Positions 1 through 8,582 of a DNA stretch of 64,000 nt are shown here, piece by piece. Origin of the DNA: Actibacterium sp. (GTDB taxonomy: Bacteria; Pseudomonadota; Alphaproteobacteria; Rhodobacterales; Rhodobacteraceae); assembly GCA_016278325.1 (NCBI GenBank), contig JADQCB010000037.1, positions 52,814 to 116,813 on the forward strand. Direction: 5' to 3'. The notes under the pieces are model-generated. The model saw only the letters and a list, made by a program, of their open reading frames with translations. It searched no databases and was not told where the DNA came from. How positions within the stretch are numbered: the stretch's first letter is position 1; every line of letters starts with the position of its first letter. The translations under genes were made by a program, and so were the position numbers.

Positions 1-701
1 TCGGCCACCACCGCATGCGTCGCACCGTGCAGCGCCGTCACCCCCTCGATCGTGATCGTGTCCGTGCCCGCGCCCTCGATCCGCGCCCCCATCGCCGTCA
101 GGCAGCGGGCCAGGTCGACGATCTCGGGCTCGCGCGCGACGTTCCGCAGAACGCTGGTGCCCCGTGCCAGCGTTGCGGCCATCAGCACGTTCTCGGTCGC
201 CCCGACCGAAACGAGCGGAAATTCGAAAACGCCCCCCGTCAGCCCCCCTGGCGCCTTGGCGTGGACATACCCGTCGCGCAGATCAATCTCGGCGCCCAAA
301 GCCTCCAACCCTTTCAGATGCAGGTCCACCGGGCGGGCCCCGATCGCGCAACCGCCGGGCAGGCTGACCTCGGCATGGCCATGACGTGCAAGCAATGGCC
401 CGAGCACCAGAATCGACGCGCGCATCTTGCGCACGATGTCATACTCGGCACGCTGGCTTGTCAGGTCATGCGACGACAGCGCCAGGACCTTGCCGTCCTG
501 CAAGCTCGACAGCTCGGCCCCCAGGGATCGCAGAAGCGTCGTCATGGTGCGAATGTCCGACAGGCGCGGCGCGTTGGTCAGCGTCAGCGGCGCATCGGTC
601 AGCAGGGTTGCCGGCATCAATGCAAGACAGGCGTTCTTGGCACCGGCGATCGGAATCTCTCCGTTCAGCTCGGCCCCGCCCCGAACCAGTATCGAATCCA
701 T
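1..701 (-). CDS. murA: UDP-N-acetylglucosamine 1-carboxyvinyltransferase, N-terminal part (cut by window edge)
   Basis: The reverse strand encodes a protein starting [20 protein letters not shown] followed by AKNACLALM, the conserved start of MurA, which transfers enolpyruvate from PEP to UDP-GlcNAc in the first committed step of peptidoglycan synthesis in the cytoplasm. About 233 of the usual ~420 residues are present before the left edge. KNA (the lysine-asparagine pair of the active-site region) and the repeated EPT-fold strands (ending near [14 protein letters not shown]) are visible; the catalytic cysteine loop (Cys115 in E. coli) would fall near [14 protein letters not shown], where GGCAIG fits a cysteine-type enzyme. 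A small basic protein gene lies 12 bp upstream on the same strand. Confidence 0.95.
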   Translation of the reverse strand, partial: MDSILVRGGAELNGEIPIAGAKNACLALMPATLLTDAPLTLTNAPRLSDIRTMTTLLRSLGAELSSLQDGKVLALSSHDLTSQRAEYDIVRKMRASILVLGPLLARHGHAEVSLPGGCAIGARPVDLHLKGLEALGAEIDLRDGYVHAKAPGGLTGGVFEFPLVSVGATENVLMAATLARGTSVLRNVAREPEIVDLARCLTAMGARIEGAGTDTITIEGVTALHGATHAVVA

Positions 702-713
702 ACGCTGCGCTCC

Positions 714-854
714 TCAGCCGCTTGTTTCACCGGGCTTGCGTGCCCGGGCCTGCGCCTTACGCTTGGCAAGGTTTGTCTTCAACGCCCGTTTCAGCCGGTC
801 CTGCCGGGTGTCGGCCGGTTTTGCGGATTTTGATTTCGGGGATTTCCGTTCCAT
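714..854 (-). CDS. Small lysine/arginine-rich hypothetical protein upstream of murA
   Basis: A 46-codon frame starts MERKSPKSKSAKPADTRQDR and ends KPGETSG. It is strongly basic (many Lys/Arg), has no membrane segment or cysteine, and stops 12 bp before the murA start on the same strand, so the two are probably co-transcribed. The composition suggests a nucleic-acid or ribosome-associated small protein, but I recognise no named family. The position directly ahead of murA and the clean coding frame support it being real. Confidence 0.7.
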   Translation of the reverse strand: MERKSPKSKSAKPADTRQDRLKRALKTNLAKRKAQARARKPGETSG

Positions 855-1059
855 GCCGCCCTGTCTAGCGCAGCAGCCAAAAACGGTCCAGATAGCGCTT
901 GCGCCATGCGCGGATTGAGTCTAATCAGCCGCCGACCGAACGGCGCGCGCCATTTGCCGACACCCGCCCTGGCAGAGGCCATACCGGACGGTCGAAACGA
1001 AAGGGCGTCTCCAGTGCCCGCTTGATCCCGAGTGCCCCGGGATGGCGATCTGGCAAAGG

Positions 1060-1134
<75 letters not shown>

Positions 1135-1472
1135 TCTTTTTTCTCTGCCCTCTAATCCCGCCCAATATATCGAAGGAGAAGCACCGAGGGCTTTCTCTTC
1201 TCACCGCAGCCCCACGTCATACAGCGTGACAGCGGCCATCGACCATGTCCGCGGCGTGCGATGCCGCCCGCAGACACAAGGCAAGTGACATCTCCCCGAC
1301 GCGCCGCCAAAAAGGAATGCAAAGAGAAGACCCCCCGAGTGTTTCCCGCCGGGGTTCGTCTCAGATCCCGGGGGGGCGACCTTCATGTGCCGAGGCAAAC
1401 TCGATGACATTCGCCTGCATCCTGTCCGGAATGCGGAATGCGCGTCCGGGCGGTGACATCCCGATCCCTGCG
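1135..1472. other. Intergenic region between tRNA-Thr and the GGDEF gene
   Basis: These 338 bases carry no convincing coding frame on either strand. The only clear element is the T-run just after the tRNA. No integrase fragment, duplicated tRNA 3' end or repeat was seen, so there is no sign that the tRNA is an attachment site. Confidence 0.6.
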
Positions 1473-2516
1473 TCAATCGGTGCCAAGGGGGCCTGGCGCG
1501 GATGATGCCGCCGTCAGGCCGGGACGGCGTCGATCAATCGACATTGCGTCGGACATGGTCATCCTGCCCCGGCCGGCCCGTTTCGATGCGTAAAGTGCCA
1601 TATCCGCATCGTGCTGCATCAGGCCCGGGTCCGGCCGGTCGTAATGCGTCGATGCAATGGCGCCGATACTCGCCGAAATCCGACAGGGACAGCCGTCGAA
1701 AAAGATCGGCTCCTCCAGCCGGCAAATGATCCGGCGGGCGGTCGCCTCGAGTTCCGCGGCATCGACGATGCCTTTGATCACCACGACGAACTCGTCCCCG
1801 CCGATCCGTGCCACCGTATCTTCCCGGCGGGTTTCGTCGACCAGGATGCGGGCGACCTGCTGCAGAACATGGTCGCCGGCGGCATGGCCAAGACTGTCAT
1901 TGACCGCCTTGAAGAAATCGAGGTCAAGATGCATCAGGCCAAAGCGCCCGCCCCGGTCGACCAGGCGGGTCAGCACATGCTCCATCGCCCGCCGGTTCTT
2001 CAGACCGGTGAGCGTGTCGGTAAATGCCTGTTCCTCGGCCGCGACGCGGGCCGCCTGCAATCTCTGGTTGAGCTTGCGCGTCTCCTCCATCACGGCCGTT
2101 TTCGCCTCGACCAGGTACAGCATCTCGACCGTCAGGTCGGTCGGGGCGAAATCGCCCAGGGTCAGGCCGTATTGCGCCACGGCCTCGACCGCCGAGATCC
2201 CGAAGGACAGGTTGATCAGGGCACCCTCTGCCCCCAGCCCCACGACAAGGCCCTTGAAGGTCGTGCAGGGCGGTTGCCGGAAGGCCAGGTGCAGCCGCGC
2301 CTGCCCGGCCTGCATCAACCACTCGATACTGCGCGCGCTGCGGGGCCGACGCATTTCGAACAGCGAGAGAAGATCGTGCCCGGTCATCAATTTCCCGGGG
2401 CGCAGCTTTTGCAATGTCGGGCCGACGCGCCGGATACGCCCGTCCGGCGCCAGAAGGACATGCATCGGCATCAACCGGCCGAGCGCCGAAGGCGTAAGGC
2501 TGACCGGCCCGCTCAC
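1473..2516 (-). CDS. Diguanylate cyclase (HNOBA-like N-terminus plus GGDEF) partner of H-NOX
   Basis: The 347-residue protein makes cyclic di-GMP from two GTP. The C-terminal half has a complete GGDEF domain: DTLTGLKNRR, DLDFFKAVNDSLGHAAGD and the signature RIGGDEF, with an RxxD product-inhibition site (RRED) five residues before GGDEF. The N-terminal ~160 residues resemble the H-NOX-associated (HNOBA) domain, followed by a short coiled linker (VMEETRKLNQRLQAARVAAEEQ). It starts with GTG overlapping the stop of the H-NOX gene in a GTGA junction, so translation is coupled and the H-NOX protein is its likely regulator. Signalling through c-di-GMP probably affects motility, attachment or cell differentiation. 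Confidence 0.9.
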   Translation of the reverse strand: MSGPVSLTPSALGRLMPMHVLLAPDGRIRRVGPTLQKLRPGKLMTGHDLLSLFEMRRPRSARSIEWLMQAGQARLHLAFRQPPCTTFKGLVVGLGAEGALINLSFGISAVEAVAQYGLTLGDFAPTDLTVEMLYLVEAKTAVMEETRKLNQRLQAARVAAEEQAFTDTLTGLKNRRAMEHVLTRLVDRGGRFGLMHLDLDFFKAVNDSLGHAAGDHVLQQVARILVDETRREDTVARIGGDEFVVVIKGIVDAAELEATARRIICRLEEPIFFDGCPCRISASIGAIASTHYDRPDPGLMQHDADMALYASKRAGRGRMTMSDAMSIDRRRPGLTAASSAPGPLGTD

Positions 2517-3112
2517 GCCGCGCCCTGATCCACAGGGATTGCGAGGCTGAAACCGCGCCCTTCGCTGAAGCGGCTGTCCAGCAGTTCGATCTCCACCGCG
2601 GCGTCATCGGCCGTCGCATCGCACAGGTTCAGCACCACCAGCGCGCCGTAATCGTCCGCCAGCGCGCGCAGGATGCCGGTCATCACATGGCAGCCCCCCG
2701 GGACATGCCATCGGCACAGCAAGCGGAAACGGCGCGCGCCGTGCTCCTGCAATTCCAGGTCGGGCAGGTCCAGGTCGGGCACCGCAAGCCGGGCGCGCCC
2801 TGCAAGATCGTCGAGCGATTGCAGGAATTCGATGAAATCCTCGCCCCCGAAGCGCAGAAGCCGTCGCAATGCCTCCAGCCGCGGGTTCGAAACCAGAAAT
2901 ATGCCCAGATCTTCCAGCAGGGCCGCGCGCGGCTTGCCAAGCCGATCGGCCGCACCGGACAGCACCGCCTCGGTCAGCGCATCGTCGTAATGCAGCATCG
3001 TCTCGAATCCCTGGGGTCCGATCCCGGCACCGACGGCGACGGCCGCCCAGAAATCGGTGCCATAGGTATCCGCAAGAAAACACTGGATAGACCTGTTGAT
3101 CAGACCGTGCAT
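2513..3112 (-). CDS. H-NOX (HNOB) domain sensor protein
   Basis: The 199-residue length and the start MHGLINRSIQCFLADTYG match stand-alone bacterial H-NOX proteins, which normally bind NO through heme and control a partner enzyme. The partner here is the overlapping diguanylate cyclase. The expected proximal heme histidine near residue 102-106 is not visible: the segment reads SLDDLAGRARLAV. The YxSxR heme-propionate motif is also not recognisable; the aligned region reads CRWHVPGG. Either this clade uses another ligand or the protein senses something other than heme-bound NO. The fold assignment is secure; the ligand is uncertain. Confidence 0.85.
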   Translation of the reverse strand: MHGLINRSIQCFLADTYGTDFWAAVAVGAGIGPQGFETMLHYDDALTEAVLSGAADRLGKPRAALLEDLGIFLVSNPRLEALRRLLRFGGEDFIEFLQSLDDLAGRARLAVPDLDLPDLELQEHGARRFRLLCRWHVPGGCHVMTGILRALADDYGALVVLNLCDATADDAAVEIELLDSRFSEGRGFSLAIPVDQGAA

Positions 3113-3257
3113 GACAAACCTCGCATCTTTCGCGCGCAGGCTAGGCAGTCGATCTTAACAAAAGCTGAAACCTGTCGCGGCGCCGGGACCGGCCGGCAGT
3201 CACCTTAAACCGACGCGTTCCCGCGCGCGGGCCGGCGGGATCCGACCGCGCGGGGCA

Positions 3258-4814
3258 TCAGAAATCGGTGGGGGCGCCACCTTCCTGCCTGCGCCTGGCG
3301 ACGAAGGCTTCCAGTTCTTCGCGGATGCCGGCATCCATCGGCGGCGCCTCGAAGCTGGCAAGGATTTCCTTGAATATCCGGTGCGCGCGCCGGGCCGTCC
3401 ACGCACCGCCATCCAGCGCCCAGGCCTCGAAATTGCGCCAATCCGAAAGGAACGGCTGATAGAATGCTGTGGTATAGCGTTGCTGCGTGTGGTCGCATCC
3501 GAAGAAATGGCCGTGCGGCCCCACCTCTGTGATCGCGTCGAGCGCGATGTCGTCCGGCGTCACCGCCACCAGGGCCGGGTCGAAATAGCGCTGGATCTGT
3601 TGCAGAATCTCGCAATCCATCACGAATTTCTCCGGGGACGCGATCAGCCCGCCCTCCAGCCAGCCCGCGGCGTGATAGACCATGTTGGTGCCGGATTGCA
3701 CCGCCGCCCATAATGCGTTGGAGGTTTCCCACATCGCCTGGCCGTCCGGCACATTGGCCGCGCAAGAGCCAGAAGCGCGCAGCGGCAAACCATAGAACCG
3801 CGCCATCTGGCCGGTCATCTGCGTCGCGCGCATGTATTCCGGGGTGCCGAAGGCGGGCGCGCCGGATTTCATGTCCACGTTCGAGGTGAAGGTGCCCAGC
3901 GCGCAGGGCGTGCCGGGCCGGATATACTGCGCCAACGCGATCGCGCACAACGCCTCGGCCAGCGATTGCGCCACCGCACCCGCCAGCGTCACCGGCGCCA
4001 TCGCGCCGGCCAGCGTGAAGGGCGTGACCACCACGGCCTGCCCGCGCCGGACGCAGCGCATCCAGCCATCGAGCATCGGAATGTCATGTTTCAGCGGCGA
4101 GGTGGAGTTGATGTTGGTATACATGTGCGGGCGGGCCTCGAATTCCGCATGGCTCAGCCCGCCGGCGATGCGCACCATTTCCATGACATCCTCGACCCGC
4201 TCCTTTCCCAGGCTGTAGGCGTGGCAGACCTTGTCGGTCAGGGTCAGCTTGTCGAACAGGACGTCGAGATGCCGGAAGGACGGGTGCACGTCCATCGGCT
4301 CAACCGGATAGCCCCCGGCAATATGGATGCAGTTGAAATACTGGGTCAGTTTCAGCAGGTCGCGGCACCGCGCGCGCGTGCCCGGGATCTTGCCCAGTTC
4401 GAGATCCCAGTAGCTGGGCGGCGACGAGACATTCACGAACACCATGTGACCATCGCCGATGGTAATCTGCCGGTCCGGATTGCGCGGGGTGATGGTGAAG
4501 GCCGGCGGCGCCTTGCCGATCATCTCGGTCACGAAATCCCGGCCCATGCGGATATTGGTGCCGTCCACGGTGCAGCCGGCCTGCCGCAGCAGTGCCGTCG
4601 CCTCGCGGTTCAGGAACTCGATCCCGATCTCTTCGAGAATCCGCATCGCCCCGTCATGGATCGCCAGCACCCCCGCCTCGGTCAGCGGTTCGGTCGGGCG
4701 ATCGGTATTGACCGGGATGCGCCACGGGCTCTGGTCGATCGCGGCGGTGCCGTGCCGGCGCCTGTTGCCCGCGCGTCCGCCGGCGCGCTGTCTGCGAGCA
4801 GGATCCTGAACCAT
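3258..4814 (-). CDS. MttB/MtgB-family corrinoid-dependent methyltransferase (non-pyrrolysine)
   Basis: The 518-residue protein belongs to the trimethylamine methyltransferase family (COG5598), recognisable from LTEAGVLAIHDGAMRILEEIG near the N-terminus (after a basic leader), and from the central TIM-barrel segments PLKHDIPMLDGWMR and GTFTSNVDMKSGAPAFG. There is no in-frame amber codon, so this is the non-pyrrolysine branch, some members of which demethylate glycine betaine or related quaternary amines to a corrinoid protein. No corrinoid protein (MttC/MtgC) or activator gene lies beside it, so the substrate and partner are unknown. The start has a good GGGAGG ribosome site. The window also encodes a betaine-type importer (39245-42450), but it is 35 kb away. 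Confidence 0.85.
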   Translation of the reverse strand: MVQDPARRQRAGGRAGNRRRHGTAAIDQSPWRIPVNTDRPTEPLTEAGVLAIHDGAMRILEEIGIEFLNREATALLRQAGCTVDGTNIRMGRDFVTEMIGKAPPAFTITPRNPDRQITIGDGHMVFVNVSSPPSYWDLELGKIPGTRARCRDLLKLTQYFNCIHIAGGYPVEPMDVHPSFRHLDVLFDKLTLTDKVCHAYSLGKERVEDVMEMVRIAGGLSHAEFEARPHMYTNINSTSPLKHDIPMLDGWMRCVRRGQAVVVTPFTLAGAMAPVTLAGAVAQSLAEALCAIALAQYIRPGTPCALGTFTSNVDMKSGAPAFGTPEYMRATQMTGQMARFYGLPLRASGSCAANVPDGQAMWETSNALWAAVQSGTNMVYHAAGWLEGGLIASPEKFVMDCEILQQIQRYFDPALVAVTPDDIALDAITEVGPHGHFFGCDHTQQRYTTAFYQPFLSDWRNFEAWALDGGAWTARRAHRIFKEILASFEAPPMDAGIREELEAFVARRRQEGGAPTDF

Positions 4815-4901
4815 TCGGAACCTCCCTTCCCGGGCCCAGAAGACACTGCCGACCCGGACCGTACCGCACCGAAAGCGACGCCGATTGTCGTTTTCAGGGT
4901 C

Positions 4902-5597
4902 TTATCGGTCGGTCAACCAGTCGGGAAGGTGGCCGATATCGGGAAGCACGGCATCGGCCAGGTCGGCCAGCTCTTCCCGTTTCGCCGGGCCGGTCAGCAC
5001 GCCCAGCGTGATCATCCCAGCGGCGCGGCCAGCCAGCAGGTCGTGCCGGCTGTCACCCACCATCAGCACCGAACCGGGCGCCTGTCCGACCGCCGCGGCA
5101 AAGGCTTGCAACTGGCCCGGGTCCGGCTTGGCGCCATGGCCCGAGTCGCTGCCGGCGATGAACGCGAACCGCGCCTCGACACCGGCGGCGCGCAAATGCG
5201 CGCGGGCCGGCGCCTCGGCATCGTTGGTTGCCACGCCCAGTCGCAGCCCGCGCCCGGCAAGCCGCGCCAGGAGCGGCCCGAGCGGCACCACCGGGCGGAT
5301 CGGCGCATGGGTCGCCGCCGCGTTCATCCGGTCCACCAATGCGCCGCGACTCAGGCCGGGCAGTTCCGGCAACAGCTGCGCGGCCACCTGTTCGGGGGTG
5401 CCCGCGATCACCAGGCTGTCGGGGGCGAAACGGCCCGTGCCGATATCGAACCCGATCACCTGGCCCAGCCGCGCCGCCTGCCCGGCGTCGCCCGCGGCCA
5501 GATCGCTCAGTATCGCCGCGGCCCAGCCCGCCCAGCTGGCGTGAAAATCGAAAAGCGTCCCGTCCTTGTCGAACAGCACCGCCGTGATCTTGTCCAT
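4902..5597 (-). CDS. HAD-superfamily phosphatase, phosphoglycolate phosphatase-like
   Basis: A 231-residue protein starting MDKITAVLFDKDGTLFDFHA. HAD motif I is DKDGTL (both aspartates present), motif II is ATND, the motif III lysine is in GAKPDPGQL, and motif IV is MVGDSRHD. An alpha-helical cap follows motif I, as in Gph/phosphonatase-type enzymes. It hydrolyses a small phosphorylated metabolite; 2-phosphoglycolate is the common substrate in this group but cannot be read from sequence. The ATG at 5597 was preferred over upstream in-frame codons because motif I begins six residues later, as is usual in this family. The MarR gene diverges from it. Confidence 0.85.
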   Translation of the reverse strand: MDKITAVLFDKDGTLFDFHASWAGWAAAILSDLAAGDAGQAARLGQVIGFDIGTGRFAPDSLVIAGTPEQVAAQLLPELPGLSRGALVDRMNAAATHAPIRPVVPLGPLLARLAGRGLRLGVATNDAEAPARAHLRAAGVEARFAFIAGSDSGHGAKPDPGQLQAFAAAVGQAPGSVLMVGDSRHDLLAGRAAGMITLGVLTGPAKREELADLADAVLPDIGHLPDWLTDR

Positions 5598-5700
5598 GCA
5601 CCCTGCCCTTTCGGATGGTGGCGATATGCCCCTGACAGGGTCCGGGCGCAAGCGGTGGCGGCAATTGACTTGCCCGCCCCGGCCACGGAAAGTCACGGCC

Positions 5701-6156
5701 ATGACCGACACCCCGAAATACCGCCTTCATCACTCGCTGGCCTATCATCTCTCGCTGGCCGCACGCATCCAGGAGCGGCGGCTGGACGAAATGCTGCGCC
5801 CGCTGGGTCTGACGCGGATTACCTGGTGCATCCTTCTGGCGGTCGAGAACGAGGGGCTGGCGCGCCCCTCGGCGATTGCCGGGTTCGTGGGGATAGATCG
5901 CACCGCGACGTCGCGCGCCCTGCGCCAGATGGAGGCCGCCGGGTTGCTGGCCCGCAGCGCCGCCAATGGTGACCGCCGAATGACCGAGGTCGCCCTGACC
6001 GCCTGCGGGAAGGACCTGGTCAGGCGGGGCACACCGCTTGCGGTGGAAAACAACAGGCTGATCTCGGACAAGCTTTCGCCGGAGGAGGAAGCCTGTCTTC
6101 AGCGCCTGCTCGGGCGGGTGATTGCCGGGGAAGAGCGCGCGCTCGACAAGCTCTGA
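5701..6156 (+). CDS. MarR-family transcriptional regulator
   Basis: A 151-residue protein with the winged-helix layout of MarR: an N-terminal helix (SLAYHLSLAARIQERRLDEML), the recognition region RPSAIAGFVGIDRTATSRALRQMEAAGLL, the wing NGDRRMTEVALTACG, and a C-terminal dimerisation helix. MarR proteins bind as dimers to palindromes near their own promoter and usually respond to small phenolic or oxidising ligands. It diverges from the HAD phosphatase gene (103 bp between the starts), which is a candidate target. The ligand is unknown. Confidence 0.88.
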   Translation: MTDTPKYRLHHSLAYHLSLAARIQERRLDEMLRPLGLTRITWCILLAVENEGLARPSAIAGFVGIDRTATSRALRQMEAAGLLARSAANGDRRMTEVALTACGKDLVRRGTPLAVENNRLISDKLSPEEEACLQRLLGRVIAGEERALDKL

Positions 6157-6162
6157 GCGTCG

Positions 6163-6441
6163 TCACGTCCAGTGCGTCTGCGCCCCGCCCGGCAATGCCT
6201 GGCGCGCGCGCAACGGCGTGTCATAGGGCAATCCGGCACTGTCGCAAAAGGCGCGAACCCAGCCATCGTCCATGCACAGGAAATCCAGCACCGAAATCAG
6301 GAAGGCGGGATCGCCCGCCGCGCTTTTCAGCCCGTCGAGCGTGGCACCGCTGGATCCCAGGAAGACCGGCAGCAGTTCCTCGTCCGCCGCCAGCCAGCCC
6401 AGCGCCTGCAATGCGACGGTTTCGGCGGCGTCCTGCTGCAT
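6163..6441 (-). CDS. DUF3572 family protein
   Basis: A 92-residue protein starting MQQDAAETVALQALGWLAAD, with the small helical DUF3572 signature (ALGWLAADEELLPVFLGSSG, DFLCMDDGWVRAFCDSAG). The function of the family is unknown. It diverges from pleD across 114 bp, an arrangement I associate with Rhodobacterales and related alphaproteobacteria. It converges with the MarR gene with only 6 bp between the stop codons. Confidence 0.85.
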   Translation of the reverse strand: MQQDAAETVALQALGWLAADEELLPVFLGSSGATLDGLKSAAGDPAFLISVLDFLCMDDGWVRAFCDSAGLPYDTPLRARQALPGGAQTHWT

Positions 6442-6555
6442 GTTTCGCTCCGTCCGTTGTCGGTTAAAGGGTTTGTTAATACTTCTTGTCCAAGAATGAA
6501 CCCATCGACAACCCGGATCAGGAAACCGGGCGACACAGGCAGGGGAGAATCCGCA

Positions 6556-7932
6556 ATGCCGGGGCGAATCCTCGTCGTCGACGATGTCGCGACGAACAGG
6601 ATCGTGATGAAAGTTCGCCTGGCGAAAGCCTGTTACGAAGTGATTCAGGCCGATAGCGGACAAGGCGCCCAGCACACGGCCCGACAGGCCCGGCCGGACC
6701 TGATCCTGCTGGACGTGGCCCTGGCCGACATGGACGGGATCGCGCTGTGCCGCAGCCTCAAGGCCGATCCCGAGACGGCGGAAATCCCCGTAATCATGAT
6801 CACCTCTGCAAACAACGCCGCGCAAAAGATGCGCGCGCTGGAAGCCGGGGCCGACGATTTCCTGGCCAAGCCGCTGGATGACCGTCTTCTGCTTGCGCGG
6901 GTGCGCAGCCTGTTGCGGGCAAGCGAAACGGCGCAGGAACTGGCCCTGCGCGAAGGCACCCGCCGCGCGCTGGGATTCGACGATCCGGCGGCGGGTTTCG
7001 TCGGCAGGGGGCGCATCGCCCTTCTGGCGCCGAAACCCGAAACGGCGTTGGCGTGGAAGGCCGCACTTCGCAGCCGATCGGGCGCCGACCTGCTGGTGAT
7101 GACCCGGGCCGAGGCGCTGGCCCTGTCCTGCCCCGACAAGGCGCCCGACCTGTTCCTGATCGCCGCCGACCTGGACCGGCAAAGCGATGGTTTGAGCTTG
7201 TTGCCCGATCTGCGGGCCCGCAGCGCAACACGACATTGCGCCGTGGTGATGCTCATGCCCGAAGCGGCGCGGGAAAGCGCGGCGATGGCACTGGATCTGG
7301 GCGCGAACGACGTGCTGTTCGACCCGTTCGACGCGGATGAACTGGCCTTGCGGCTGAAGGCCCAGCTCGCCGGCAAACGCCAGGCCGACCGGCTGCGTGC
7401 CTCTTTGCAGGACGGGCTGAAGATGGCGGTCACCGACCCGCTGACCGGCCTGTTCAACCGTCGCTACGCGCTGCCGCATCTGGCGCGGATGGCCGAGCGG
7501 GCGGTCGAATTGCGCCGTCCCCTCGCGGTCATGCAGCTCGACCTGGACCGGTTCAAGCTGGTTAACGACAGGCATGGCCATGCCGCGGGGGATGCGGTGC
7601 TCGAACAGGTGGCGCGGGTTCTGGCAAGCAACCTGCGCCCGGTAGACATGGTGGCACGAATCGGCGGCGAGGAATTCCTGGTCGCCCTGCCCGAGACGAC
7701 GCATCGCATCGCGATGGAAACGGCCGAGCGTTTGCGAAAAAGCGTCGATGAAGCGGCGGTGACGTTGCCGGGCGGCGGCGGGACCGTTCATGTATCGTGC
7801 AGTATCGGCGTTGCAAGCTGCGGCAATCGGCCCTGCACGGCCGAGGATCTCTTGCGCCGCGCCGATGCCGCGCTTTACGCGGCCAAGGCCGAGGGGCGCA
7901 ACAAGGTCACCAGCGGCCCCGCAGCGGCCTGA
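6556..7932 (+). CDS. pleD: PleD-type response regulator with GGDEF output (diguanylate cyclase)
   Basis: A 458-residue protein with the order REC-REC-GGDEF. The first receiver (residues 1-120) has RILVVDDVATNR, the phospho-acceptor aspartate in LILLDVALADMDG, and the conserved Lys in FLAKPLDD. The second receiver (~150-285) is degenerate and acts as a dimerisation adaptor in PleD. The cyclase domain has DPLTGLFNRRY, DLDRFKLVNDRHGHAAGD and RIGGEEF, with an RxxD inhibition site (RPVD). In Caulobacter, PleD phosphorylation by DivJ/PleC switches on c-di-GMP synthesis during the cell cycle. The ATG at 6556 follows a GGGGAG ribosome site and is where the receiver begins. Confidence 0.93.
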   Translation: MPGRILVVDDVATNRIVMKVRLAKACYEVIQADSGQGAQHTARQARPDLILLDVALADMDGIALCRSLKADPETAEIPVIMITSANNAAQKMRALEAGADDFLAKPLDDRLLLARVRSLLRASETAQELALREGTRRALGFDDPAAGFVGRGRIALLAPKPETALAWKAALRSRSGADLLVMTRAEALALSCPDKAPDLFLIAADLDRQSDGLSLLPDLRARSATRHCAVVMLMPEAARESAAMALDLGANDVLFDPFDADELALRLKAQLAGKRQADRLRASLQDGLKMAVTDPLTGLFNRRYALPHLARMAERAVELRRPLAVMQLDLDRFKLVNDRHGHAAGDAVLEQVARVLASNLRPVDMVARIGGEEFLVALPETTHRIAMETAERLRKSVDEAAVTLPGGGGTVHVSCSIGVASCGNRPCTAEDLLRRADAALYAAKAEGRNKVTSGPAAA

Positions 7933-8204
7933 CCGCGGCAGGGCGCCTATCGCCGGAAAGTCCGCACCCGGTCCGCCGGCTGCCGGCGCCTGGCACGGCC
8001 ACCTGCCTTCCCGCATGTCAAAATGCCGCGCCCGGTATCCAGCCAGCCGGGTGGACATCACGGCCATCAGGGGCCATCGGGCCGGATGGGTTGTGACATC
8101 GCGCCGCAAAGCCACCGGCCCCCTTTTGCCGGGCAAAGAAATTTCCCATATTGAGAAGGAAGCGGTCCAGACTGCCGGCCCGCCACTGAAGGATGCAGAA
8201 CGAA

Positions 8205-8582
8205 ATGACCGAAACCAGCGAGAGACCGATGCGCCCTGCAATGCTGCGCGGATGGCGCCGCCGTTGTCCGAGTTGCGGCGCGGGGCCGATGCTGCGCGGC
8301 TATCTGAAGGTGCGCGACAGCTGTCCGGTCTGCCTCGAAGAGCTGCACCACCATCGCGCCGATGACGGGCCGGCCTATCTGACCATCCTGATCGTCGGGC
8401 ATCTCATGGCGCCGATCATCCTGTGGAGTTTCACGACGTTCCGGCCCGATCCGCTGGTGCTGGCGTCGGTGATCTCAGTGGGCTGCGTGGCGCTGTCGCT
8501 CTATCTTCTGCCGCGGCTCAAGGGCATGATCGTCGGCGTGCAATGGGCCAAGCGGATGCACGGCTTCGGAGCGGAGGGCTGA
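8205..8582 (+). CDS. DUF983 membrane protein
   Basis: About 125 residues, with a CPSCGAGPML zinc-ribbon-like start, a second cysteine pair SCPVC, and two hydrophobic helices (LTILIVGHLMAPIILWSF and PLVLASVISVGCVALSLYLL), the DUF983 layout. Function is unknown. An ATG at 8193 would add four residues but would overlap the only ribosome-binding sequence (GAAGGA, 8188-8193), so I prefer the ATG at 8205. Its stop codon lies within the start region of the NUDIX gene, so the two are probably translated together. Confidence 0.85.
   Translation: MTETSERPMRPAMLRGWRRRCPSCGAGPMLRGYLKVRDSCPVCLEELHHHRADDGPAYLTILIVGHLMAPIILWSFTTFRPDPLVLASVISVGCVALSLYLLPRLKGMIVGVQWAKRMHGFGAEG

Noticed and set aside
1201..1476. 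A 91-codon minus-strand frame between the tRNA and the GGDEF gene
   Set aside because: It has no ribosome site, biased codons or motif, and its composition is like other random high-GC frames.
3966..5972. A 668-codon open frame on the plus strand
   Set aside because: It lies antisense to the clear MttB and HAD genes; the composition (Arg, Gly, His-rich) and lack of motifs show a high-GC shadow frame.
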